A DNA stretch of 64,000 bases from Anisakis pegreffii. Its lineage: Eukaryota; Nematoda; Chromadorea; Rhabditida; Anisakidae. Both the position numbers and the translations under genes were made by a program. Below, piece by piece: positions 1 through 10,255 of this stretch. Location: the NCBI GenBank assembly GCA_035041965.1, contig JAPYMA010001039.1, forward strand, positions 1-64,000, given 5' to 3'. Positions within the stretch are counted from its first letter, which is position 1, and every line of letters begins with the position of its first letter. The notes beneath the pieces were generated by a model, which ran no database searches, was not told the DNA's origin, and saw nothing but the letters and a program-made list of their open reading frames with translations.

Positions 1-478
1 TACTTTTTCCATCTCAATCGCTCGCCAAGGATCATTTTTCGTTATAAGGGTTCATTTTAAGTTAAAGTCTCGAAAACTCGATTATGATTTTTCCTGAAAT
101 GTTCTGTGCTTGTAGAGAATTTAATTCTCTTTCCAATGGATTACTCGGCATTGACCGATCAAATTTCTGTTCCGCCACTTTTTCCATTTCGATCGCTTGC
201 AAAGGCATTATTTTTCGTTATGAAGGGTTCATTTTAAGTTACAGTCTCGAAAACTAGATTATGAATTTTCCTGAAATGTTCTGTGCTTGTAGAGAATTTA
301 ATTCTCTTTCCAATGGATTACTTGGCATTGACCGATCAAATTTCTGTTCCGCCACTTTTTCCATTTCGATCGCTTGCAAAGGCATTATTTTTCGTTATGA
401 AGGTTCATTTTAAGTTACAATCTCGAAAACTAGATTATGAATTCTCCTGAAACCTTGTGTGCTTGTAGAGAATTAAAT
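1..478. repeat. Tandem array, unit ~176 bp, about 2.7 copies
   Basis: The block containing the string ccatttcgatcgcttgcaaa recurs at about 9 (diverged), 184 and 361, giving units of 175-177 bp. The third copy decays after about 478. Each unit holds a near-perfect palindrome, agagaatt-t-aattctct. The array probably continues left of the window. Nothing in it looks coding; the short frame running across its right edge (437-661) has no family resemblance. Confidence 0.85.
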
Positions 479-1390
479 TTGGAATCAGTCGCGAAGGTTG
501 CGCTACGACGATTTCTCGTTATTAGCTTTCACAGCTACATTCATTACGTTCGTTTTGTGCGCATTTACGAAGCGTTTTCCTCTAATTCTCTCGCCTTTCA
601 ACATTCGGACGCGCGGACGTATGAAAGTGCACTTTGGCTTCTGTCACCCCAATTAACCTAATATGACCGGTACTTTTGCTGTCAAAGGGTGCACCCCTTG
701 ACAACAAAACTCATTTCGTTGTCTATCTATGTGAACGTGGGAGCGTGCGCGCCCGTTGACAGCAATAGTGCCATATGACCTTTGTTTACAATCATTTGAA
801 GGTATTTTATAATCAGCAACGATCATTTCATATTCACAATCAGTTACTCAAACAGAATTCATCGTAGAGTGTTGTGTTAATACAAGTAAAGTTAGTCGCA
901 AGAGAATTGTTACAAAAACCGTGAAGACATTATTGTGATCAATCAGAGGTATCCTCGAAGACACTTCGGAGAGTATTCAATAAATTTATTTCACAAATTA
1001 AGCAAACGTCAACAGTCAACAACAACAACAATATATCAATAACAACAATAACACAATATGCAATCTAAATTTCGAACAACATTCTAATGCGATATAAGTA
1101 TCGTTATATGCCTGCCACTACTATCAAATCATCTTATATAAGTGTTGCAGCTAGATTTGTAGCATTGTAGAAAGGTTACCCAAACAAAAGATTTATAATA
1201 AAATTTTCTTACTTCCCAAAATGTCGAAGACACGCTGACAATTGCTCTATTCCTTTGAGCAACAGCCATACAATTTAAGACAGACTCGAGTGTAGTTGAA
1301 ATTTATGAACCATAACGTACAACATATAACGAAATCTTACATGAGCAATTAGCCTATGCATATCTCATTGGAAAAGTTCGACGTTTCAGG
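479..1390. other. Non-coding stretch downstream of UTP18
   Basis: Apart from the MITE-like element at 669-772, I see no gene here. Positions 960-1070 are rich in CAA and AAC triplets. The stretch contains the 3' flank of UTP18, whose stop codon is at 1391-1393 on the minus strand; I found no clear minus-strand AATAAA close to that stop. Confidence 0.5.
669..772. mobile_element. 104-bp MITE-like element with 8-bp target duplication
   Basis: The left end reads GGTACTTTTGCTGTCAA. The reverse complement of the right end reads GGCACTATTGCTGTCAA. About 21 of the first 26 positions match between the terminal inverted repeats. The element is flanked by identical 8-bp copies of ATATGACC at 661-668 and 773-780, the expected footprint of insertion. 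An inner palindrome occupies 680-703. There is no coding capacity, so it is non-autonomous. An 8-bp duplication and GG-starting ends would fit a Merlin-type element; hAT-type is the alternative. The family assignment is inference. Confidence 0.75.
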
Positions 1391-4300
1391 TTAGTATTTC
1401 TCGAAATGATTCAGTTTGAACAGAGACAGATAACCGTTCATATCACCAATCGCAAAATAACCATTATTTGGTGAGAAATCACAGGTGGTTGGTTGACCTA
1501 AGCGAACGTTCCGTGGAGGGAAATTTGAGAAAACACTCGTGCTTCGTAGATGTGCAACACGGAGCGCATTACTCTAGAAAGAGCACACAGGTGGCACATT
1601 GCATTAAACATCATATCACATTCAGTGAACTACTGTTCGATGTGGTGGAAAACTTTAACTTCATATAATTATTTATTTTTCAGGTATTCTTTAATTTTTT
1701 TCAGATTTTCTAACGACCGGATAAAAAAGGATATTCGATGAAATTAGTTATAGTCTAGTTGCATTTCTGACAACGTTTCATTCCTGTAAGTTGTTTAAAA
1801 AGTAATCGAAACGGAATATAATTTACCTTCACCGAGGATGACATTGCAAGTATTTGAGAATCTTTGCTGAAACAAACAGAACTGGCACTTGTGGTCAGTT
1901 GATCGAAACACTTTATCGGTTTCGGATTACCGTTTTTCACAACGTCGCTCATTTCATACAAATTCACAATTCCAGTATTTGACCTGAATGATCAGCAACG
2001 ATTAATCGGCTCCATTCCATTCAAGGCAACGATCAGTAAGAACTGTAAGTGTGCGAACTAATACACTTCAAGAACGAAGCCACAATCGTAAGCTTAAAAG
2101 GAAGAGACTCACCCGCACGCGATGAATTGTTCGTTTTGATTAACACGAACCACCGTGCCACGTACTGTACCCTCATCAATGAACATCTTTTGCTGTTCAC
2201 TTTTCCTCAAATCCCAAATGAAAACTTGACCTCCCTCTAAAATGAATAAACAATTCATCAAAAGCACTAACAATTGCATTCAACGGAACTGATGTAAGAT
2301 GTAAGAGTTGTGTTAGGAATACATTCAACAAAGAACAGTGTACCAGTCATTGCGTAGAGAAAATTGGATGAATTCGGTGAGAACTGAGCAGAGGTGACGA
2401 ACGTCGGAGTGGTCAGGTTGTGAATATATTCCATGGACTGTAAATAAGATGAATGAATCAGGTGATGGAAGAAAATGTGAAACATAGACTTTTTGAATGA
2501 AGTACGGAAAGGCAACAAATAATGTCTTTGTACACGACGCATGACGGTGCCTCGATGGTATCACCTCCAAACTTGAATTATACCATTGCTGATAGAGTTC
2601 ACTCAACATATAACATACTTGCAATGAAAGAACATGAATTTCGTTGCGGTTCATCACTGCCATATATCTACCATCTGCCGACAAAGCGAATGAGCCACAA
2701 TTGACCGTTGCCATTGCTGAATAAAAAGGACCACATGAAATTGAATTGACTCTCGAATAACAATATTTTCTTTATTTTTTTTAAGAAATTGCAACAAAGC
2801 TCAACTTCACAAAACACGAAACGTCAGCAGTTTCAGAGAATAACATAAATATAATAACATACTACAAGGTGGCCGCATTTGACAAACTTTTCCATCCATC
2901 AGGTCATAGGAGAACACGTACGACTAAAATGGACATGCCATTGAACGATTCCGTTCACATTCTTACGAGCACAAAGAGAAGTGTTAAAGTGATGAAATGG
3001 CAACGAATTATTAATCAGTCAGAATGACTTAAATCAAATAAAGTGAATTATTTGAGAAATTCGCTCACTTTCTTTTTCGAACCAGCAATAATACTCATAC
3101 CGTCATGCGAAAAAGCAGCGCAACTGAGAGGAAATCCTTCAAAACGAACGTCTTGCAGAAAATGTTCTTCTGATTCCGGTAAACCGATCTAGAATCAAAC
3201 ATTTTCCAATAAGTAAAATAGAGCCAAATTATTGGTAACAATTGAAACGAATTCAACAACTCGCGGAAAGGATGTTGTTAAAACATGACAATGTGAATGC
3301 TGTTGAAAACCTCAAATAACGATACGGTGCCATTCTCACTGCCAGTCATGAGTACGTGTTGCAGAGGATGAAACTGAACAACCCTCATAGGAATCTGAAA
3401 TACAGTTTATACATCGATGGTTTATCAGTTTGAATCAATAAAGCTCAAATTCAAAGCATTTAAATAGAGGCTTTATGTCGCTCACCCTCGGTGAACGATG
3501 ACCACGAGTGATATCGATTGTCTTCGAGACACTTAGTAGACCTCTTGGTAAGAGTTCACTTTTCCTTATGTACGCACCAGTCGACGCAGTCATTTGCTGT
3601 AACGCTTCATCAACTTCGTCTGCTTCTGACTCATCCTCACTCTCGACTTTGTTCCGCGACTCAACCTTACGTACTCCTTAAAACAGAATTTACACAACCT
3701 AACTATTTTCTTTTTCATTTATTTATTCAGAATTATCATTCAAAATCTCAAACTTCGTTTTTTTTTGGAATGATTAAAATATCATTTTTCGAACACCTGT
3801 TTGAGATACCTTCCTCGAAGTAACATGTATCATTATTCATACTCATGTTACATTACCAACAAAAAGAGGTTTACATTGATTCCTAATCAAGGAACAAATC
3901 TTAATCAACGAAACTTTTTCTCGATTTTTCAAGCAAACATTATGGCCAAATTGGATCTGAATGGCTCCTAATGAAGTCAATTAATGCAGACAATTGGAAT
4001 AAATTAAAAATGATTAGAAGGTAAATATATATTACAAAGACGGAAACAAACCTTTCTTGTCGCTGACAGCCCATTTCGGGGCCGACTGGCCTGTTCCATG
4101 TGTACGTATAAATGCTTCTCGTAAACGCTTCTCATATTCCTGCAATATTTGACAGTTTCTTCGAATATTATAAGTTTGAAATAAGCATGTTCGATCTAGA
4201 AATATACTTGAATTGCATCATTTGCAGTAGGATATCGCATGCGCGCATTGAAAGTAATTAAAGTAAGCGGAAGCACCAGAGTACCAATTTTTGAATGTTT

Positions 4301-5702
4301 CTGAGCATTAAAAAAGTTTCTCAATCAGAAAAGCAGTAGGAAAATTTTATCACTGCGCCGATTTGCAACATTTCTTATAACTTTTCAAATTAAAATTGAG
4401 CGTACTTCTGATTGAAACGGAAAGATGCAATTTAACTCTGAATTTTTGGAGTCAAAGTGGAATAGTCCAGATCAAAACCAAACGGTGACTTCGAAAATAA
4501 GATTTGACTTCAGAATGGTGTGTATATCACAGAGCTGTCAGTAGTACCAGCTAGAGAAGTATATATTTGCATACAAATGAAACAAGTGTCACCTCTGCAT
4601 TCACAGTAGTATGACCCACGTCAGTTGATCTCAACAGATGTACATCTCTCCTATGTTGCGGTAAATTAACAGCAAGTTGATCATCGTCGTCACACCAAAC
4701 TTGCTTCTTTGTCGTATCACTCTGCAATGAATTACAAGTACATACTGGAACTAGGAAAATATATATTCGCATTCGGCAATGATTCAATCATTTTTTCTTC
4801 AACGAGTTGCTAACCACTTCCAGCCCTGACCTCCTTCAACCCTCCACTATCACCGCAGCGCTTTCGTATACCCATTTACGAACATAGTTCTCTGGCATCA
4901 GACGAACAATAACACCGCTATTAATGAAAATCAGAAAACTCACTGCGTTAAAAATATATATTGACTAACAATAAAATAGCACTAAAATATTGTTCGCTAA
5001 GCGGAGAACTCTTAAGCAATTTTCAAAATCTGGTAGTTTTGCAGTAAACGTTATTATGAAAAAGAGCAATGCTAAAGATCTCAATTTAAACTTCGGGCCA
5101 ACGCCTCAGGCCTCAATATAAACCCGATGTGAACCTAAGTTCACGGTTAACTGTCAGGTCAAGCCTTTCGGTAAGCCTCAGTCCAAATGGGTTAGCCTTA
5201 GCTCCGTACATATTTGTAGCCCGGTTCCCTTTCACAGACAATTTAACTATAGGATTGCCCAAAATCCTGCTATGAATTCTCTCCTACGCCTGATTTTGCT
5301 TGAAAAAATGACGAAAAATCCGACAACTTTGGTTGAAAACCGTCGTAAGTCAAGAAGTGTCTAAACCGAAGACAGTATTTAACGAAAATTTGGCGGCTTT
5401 CACAAATCGAAGTTCCGTTGTACTTCAGATACAGCAAATAGCAAGTAAGTAGCACTTCAGATGAGTATCGGAATGAAGCAACGAGTGCACTAGAACCTTA
5501 CCGGCATTTGCTCTTCGATATGTGGCTCATTAGAACAAGACTCATCACTGCTCGTTTCGTCGTCGTTGTGCGCGTCTGAAGAAATACCGAAAAGCTTTTT
5601 CGTTAGTGCATCTTCGATTTCATCACTTCTGTTCGACCTCTTCTTCGCCTTTCTAAATCCTTCATTCACATCAACACTTGTCGACTGCTCACATTCAGCC
5701 AT
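1391..5702 (-). CDS. UTP18: U3 snoRNP / SSU processome WD40 protein UTP18
   Basis: UTP18 is a nucleolar WD40 protein of the small-subunit processome, required for early pre-rRNA cleavage. Twelve exons are visible: 5502-5702, 4593-4721, 4052-4139, 3486-3676, 3311-3394, 3069-3189, 2866-2923, 2619-2716, 2344-2437, 2113-2237, 1827-1983 and 1391-1573, giving about 509 residues. The acidic N-terminus includes VWCDDDDQLAVNL and EYEKRLREAF, both family signatures. WD40 blades follow, e.g. VVQFHPLQHVLMTGSENG, YVFSYDLMDGK, GQVFIWDLRKS and NGNPKPIK. The C-terminal blade contains TSVFSNFP and CDFSPNNGYFAIG. The start is the ATG at 5700-5702 because a clear acceptor (ttacag) lies one base upstream, consistent with trans-splicing; an upstream in-frame ATG at 5753 would lie before that acceptor. 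Length and order match the family. Confidence 0.92.
5088..5215. repeat. Degenerate telomere-like block (GCCTAA/GCCTCA motifs)
   Basis: Within UTP18 intron 1, motifs such as GCCTCAGGCCTCA, AAGCCT, GTAAGCCTCAG and GGGTTAGCCTTAG recur at irregular spacing. They resemble decayed copies of the nematode telomere unit TTAGGC (reverse GCCTAA). Similar blocks lie near 41040-41180, 57195-57410 and 59345-59460. A general C/G-rich degenerate repeat family is the other reading. Confidence 0.4.
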
Positions 5703-6236
5703 CCTGTAATCCAACGGCACTTTCACACAAAACTCATCATCAATACATAACAAGAGTGGCTAACAAATTTTCGCTCCAACATTTAAGATAGAACGGTGAC
5801 AAGCGAACCACTCCTTGCATCAACCCCTCCATGTATCATTCAGGAATAAGGGAATCAGACTGCACCAGCAAGCATACGTATATCTGTATGAGTTCGAATT
5901 TATTGTTTGATGACCAGGTATAATAACACTCCAACTAAACTACCTCCAACTGAATCCAGTAATTTCAAAATATTCTAGTAGTATTCCAAGTTTGATTAGC
6001 GCTCTGCTGTCATTTATTTAGCGATTTCGATCATACGGTTCGTTCGGTTCGCACATATTGCTGGCCAGAACGATTTCGATTCAATTCTAGATGACAAGAT
6101 TGCCAAAACTGCTTGTCGCCAAATAGTTCATCCTTACCATTAGAGAGTTTGGTGGTTTAAATGAGGCTTTATTGGCCATCGTTTATACTGGGAAGATAGA
6201 ATTTGTTGGTGGCTCATTGCTGGTGTGTGGGATTTG
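5703..6236. promoter_or_regulatory. Divergent intergenic region between UTP18 and ERGIC3
   Basis: This 534-bp gap separates the start codons of two diverging genes, so it must hold both promoters unless the transcripts start elsewhere and are trans-spliced. The base next to the UTP18 ATG follows a ttacag acceptor. No TATA box or repeated operator stands out. The region around 6020-6080 is locally richer in GC and CG dinucleotides. Confidence 0.5.
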
Positions 6237-9200
6237 ATGTCACTCTTGGCTCGCCTCAGAGATCTCGATGCTTATACGAAACCACTCGATGATTTTCGAG
6301 TAAAGACTTTCACTGGAGGAGCTGGTATGGCGTTAGTCGAACTTCTTTTCATGTAAAAATATTCATTTTCGATAAATTGTCGCCTCAAGGATACGTTTCA
6401 CTCGCTGAATGATCGCCTCTTGCGAATGCACTTTCTTGGTAGTATTATGTGATTGGTTCAGAGTGATACTTCTGTTCTCTTCGAATTATCGCACAACTGA
6501 ACAATTTGCCGTTCACTTGTTTTCTGGAGATCATTTTGATCATTGGCGTGAAGATACTCGGTCAGAAAATCTGAATGCATCAATCCCATATGGTTTAGAA
6601 TATTTGAAATTGTGTGCGGAAATCGTTGAAGGTGATTTTGCAGTAACTGTGATAAGCAGCATCATAATTGTGATTCTGTTCGTTTCGGAGACAGCATCGT
6701 TCCTATCGAAGAATGTCGTCGAAGAGCTTTTCGTCGATTCTACTTCATCTGACCAACGACTTGATGTTAATTTCGACGTTATCTTCACGAAATTACCCTG
6801 TGCATGTAAGCATTTTAATTCTTTTCTTTCTGTTTCCTTTTTGTTAGTTGTTTCCAAGAGAAAAACAAGTCCACATCCGATCTGTGATTTGGTAATGCAG
6901 TGGAATGGAAGCGATAATAATAATCATTACAAGTTCAGTTGTAACGGTTGATGTAATGGATGTGAGTGGAGATCATCAAGACAACATTCAAGATGATGTC
7001 TATAAGCAACGAATCGATCAGAGTGGTAATAATATCACCGGGCAAATTGCTATGAAAATAGGTTGTTCATCCATTCTGTTATTTTGTTTCTTCATCGTGT
7101 ATTAGGGACGGCTAATCACACTGAAGTGCTTTTAACATTTCGATACTCACACACGATGGATATAATGTATCATCAATTGCAAACTGAATTATTCTTGCTT
7201 CCAGCCGTGAATATAAACTCTTCGACGACCTCTTCAGAGAACCAGCAGGAAGTGAAATGCGGCAGTTGTTATGGTGCTGCTGATGGGTATGGAATTTCAT
7301 CTTCCATTGATATTTTTTAGACATAAGATCTTTCTGTTTATCGAAACATCGTTCAGAGTTTTTTAGCAGTGTACCTTCATGTAAAATTCAATAAGGAATC
7401 CATAATTTTCTCACCACTTTTACTTAAATTCGTATTTTTTGATGAAATTCAAGAATGGAAGTATGATGAATTTTTGAATTCGATTCGTATAGTGATGAAT
7501 TGGATTATACATTTAATGAGCTTGCATTCAATTCATAATCATTATACTGAATCGTGAGCCATCATATGTGGATGATTACTTCGTTATCAAACAGAACGAA
7601 TGATGTTATCATCAACGTAAAGTCCCCACATTAAAGGTGTTGCAATACTTGTGAAGAAGTGAAAGAAGCGTATAGCATTCGGGGATGGCAGATTGATATT
7701 GAAAGTGTTGAGCAGTGTAAATCGGACGATTGGGTGAAGACTCTTAATGATTTCAAAGGTGAAGGTTGTCGTGTCTACGGCAAAGTTCAAGTTGCAAAAG
7801 TTTGTTTTCATTCATTTGAAATATCAAATAACAAAACTTCAAGCAGTTTCTGAGTCATTAAATCAGCGAGTTTGAATTCATTTGCACTCCACATGTAATT
7901 ACAAAACATATTTACCAAATAAGACGTTCATCATTAACGTTGTTTATTTTCAAGGTTGCTGGCAATTTCCATATAGCACCTGGAGATCCACTTAGGACTC
8001 ATCGTTCTCATTGTAAGCAGTTGTTTTTTTTTGCTTCTTTTTTCAGCATTTATTTTGATTGCAGTATTCAGTTGAATTCAGTCTTAATCAAAAAGTTGTT
8101 GGCGTGAAACTTTGTATTCAGTAAATCATTTTTTAAAGTGCTACTTTCAGTCCACGATCTACATTCAATATCGCCGTCTAAGTTCGATACAGGACACACT
8201 ATAAGGCATCTGTCATTCGGTACGCCGTTCCCTGGTAAAACATATCCGTTGGATGGGCGATCGTTTGGGACCGACAAAGATTCAAGTTGGTCCATTACAT
8301 ATATTCTTACAGAAGTGATTCTTGTTGCCCTCATATGCCTATTGCTCAAATGATACTTGCTTGAACTGTGCGCTACTATTTCACAGCCAATGTCGGGTCC
8401 TTCGTTACTATTTTGACGTATTTTGTATCGGTCATTTTCCTCGTGAAGTAGTGAGAGTAATATTCAGTAAAGTAAAGCTCGGCTTTAAAACTTGTCGACA
8501 ATCTCAGTTAGCCATCTAGAAGAGGGTATATCTTTGAAGTGTATGAGATGCAGAGAATATTTGTTTTATTTCGTTTATTAATCTTCTGACACGATTCTCT
8601 TAATATTTTTGTGTTGACAATTGCATTCAAAGACTTTACTTTAACGTTCTACGATGGAATTTCGATAGCCTTATCATGCCATTACAGTTAGGTGGATTCA
8701 GAGTGAAACTAACTCAACAAAAGGGATAGATTTGTGCAGTTAAACAATAATCTACAACATTACATCTTCACACGTAAGCAGTAAAAAGTTGCACATAAAA
8801 AACCCAAAGAACAGAAGGCACTTGTTGTTGTGAATGCCATTATTGAAGACTTTTTAATGAATGGAAGCAGCTTGTTGTTTTCCCGATACCTGAAATACTT
8901 TTAACCATTTATCTTTCTTGGTGTTTAAAATGTGTATTCGTGAATGCCTGACCGAAAAAGTGAAAAATAATATATGATGGTTGAGAATTAATCGTGAGCT
9001 CTATTTATTACATAATCATCGTTATCGTCGATCGTTCAGTGGAAACACTTCTTTGATCCAGTATTCTCAAAATAAAAATCAACTTCCTTAACGAACCAGC
9101 TTTATCATTTTGCAATAGCTTGACTAAATTGTTCCTTTTTATCACCTCGGGTATTTTACTGTGAATATTCGATATCAGCGCAAGAACTGAGAACAAGATG

Positions 9201-10255
9201 AAACGAATGAACACCTACCTGCAAGCAACGTACCAACCAAATGGTACACCAACAATTAGACCAGCTTTAAACGATTTTGCAACAATTTCTTTGAATTGTT
9301 CGGCGCAACTTCCTTGCTCACGTTGTCTCTTAGCGTATTGCTTGATTGATGCATAACCTTGTAATCTGGACGGGTATTCAAGTCGGTCGTCGTCGGTCAT
9401 TTTTCGTTCGTTTGATGGTAACGCAAATCTCTGAAATGATCAATTCTCATTCCTTTTTCCAGATAGAATATCCTCAGAACATTTTTTGCGTAAATATTAA
9501 TGCGGAAGGGTAATAAACGAAGTGAACCACAGAAAACAACCATATTGAATGTGTAGAATAATAAGTGAGGAGTGAATTACACTCGAACAATGACCACTGC
9601 TGTCACCCATTTACAATGATCGTTTCTGTTTGTTTCAGGTGGAGTAATGTTTCAGTACTACGTAAAAGTTATACCAACAATGTATCAGTTTCTCGACGCA
9701 ACAAATGACCTTTTTAGTCATCAGTTTTCGGTGACAACTCATCAAAAGAACATCGCGATGGGTATTGCTGGTTTACCTGGTTTATTCGTGCAATATGAAT
9801 TTTCACCTTTGATGGTTAAGTACGAGGAACGGAGACAGTAAGTTGTGTTGTGCTAGTTTCACCGTATTGATATTTCATTACAAGCTTGAGGCGAATACTT
9901 ATTCCACAAACGAGATAATATTGTTTTGAAACGTTGTTTTTCAATTGCTTGATCCGTCGCTTCTGAATGTTTGTTGATAATAGCTTTGATTTCGTTAGTT
10001 TCAATGAAATTGTTTGACATCGGAATTCTTCAACGAAAGACTATTCTATCGATACGTTTGTCGGAGTAACGGTAACGCGGATAAAATGGTTGAAGATGAG
10101 AATTTACTTCTAATTACAGGCCGTTGTCGACGTTTTTGGTATCGTTGTGTGCAATAATTGGTGGTGTTTACACAGTTGCGAGTTTAATCGATTCATTAAT
10201 CTATCATTCATCAAGAGTTATCCAACACAAAATTGAATTGAATAAATTCAACTGA
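6237..10255 (+). CDS. ERGIC3: ERGIC3/Erv46-type ER-Golgi cargo receptor
   Basis: The Erv46/ERGIC3 family cycles between ER and Golgi in COPI and COPII vesicles as a two-pass membrane protein with a large luminal domain. Nine exons are visible: 6237-6324, 6644-6805, 6939-7061, 7205-7286, 7637-7799, 7955-8012, 8151-8285, 9639-9837 and 10120-10255. They sum to 381 residues plus stop; the human protein is about 383. The N-terminus LRDLDAYTKPLDDFRVKT is diagnostic. TM1 spans about 31-50 and TM2 about 341-365, inside FLVSLCAIIGGVYTVASLID. Luminal motifs include CGSCYG, CCNTCEEVKEAY, GCRVYGKVQVAK, VAGNFHIAPG, HLSFG and FQYYVKVIPT. All phases join without stops. Intron 7 (8286-9638) is the longest and holds a gene on the other strand. 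The C. elegans equivalent would be erv-46 (from memory). Confidence 0.95.
9215..9400 (-). CDS. Small membrane protein nested in ERGIC3 intron 7 (5' exon)
   Basis: The ATG at 9398-9400 opens a frame of about 61 residues beginning MTDDDRLEYPSRLQGYASIK. It is charged and Tyr/Gln-rich at first, then ends in a hydrophobic run AGLIVGVPFGWYVA, a likely single membrane segment. About 32 bp upstream of the ATG is a strong acceptor (atttcag), suggesting trans-splicing. The frame ends at a plausible donor (GTAGGTG, near 9214). The 3' part is unclear: a very short intron would add about ten residues ending near 9156, and a minus-strand AATAAA lies near 9005, suggesting the transcript ends there. Size and layout recall small mitochondrial or ER membrane proteins, but I do not recognise the family. 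It is antisense to ERGIC3 and wholly intronic. Confidence 0.6.
   Translation of the reverse strand: MTDDDRLEYPSRLQGYASIKQYAKRQREQGSCAEQFKEIVAKSFKAGLIVGVPFGWYVACR

Noticed and set aside
6409..6951. 180-codon plus frame as a stand-alone gene
   Set aside because: Its middle part is ERGIC3 exon 2; both ends are intron sequence read through.
9008..9214. 68-codon minus frame MFIRFILFSV as a secreted protein
   Set aside because: It starts inside the donor region of the nested gene; the signal-peptide-like start is intron sequence in the preferred model, though it may include part of that gene's last exon.
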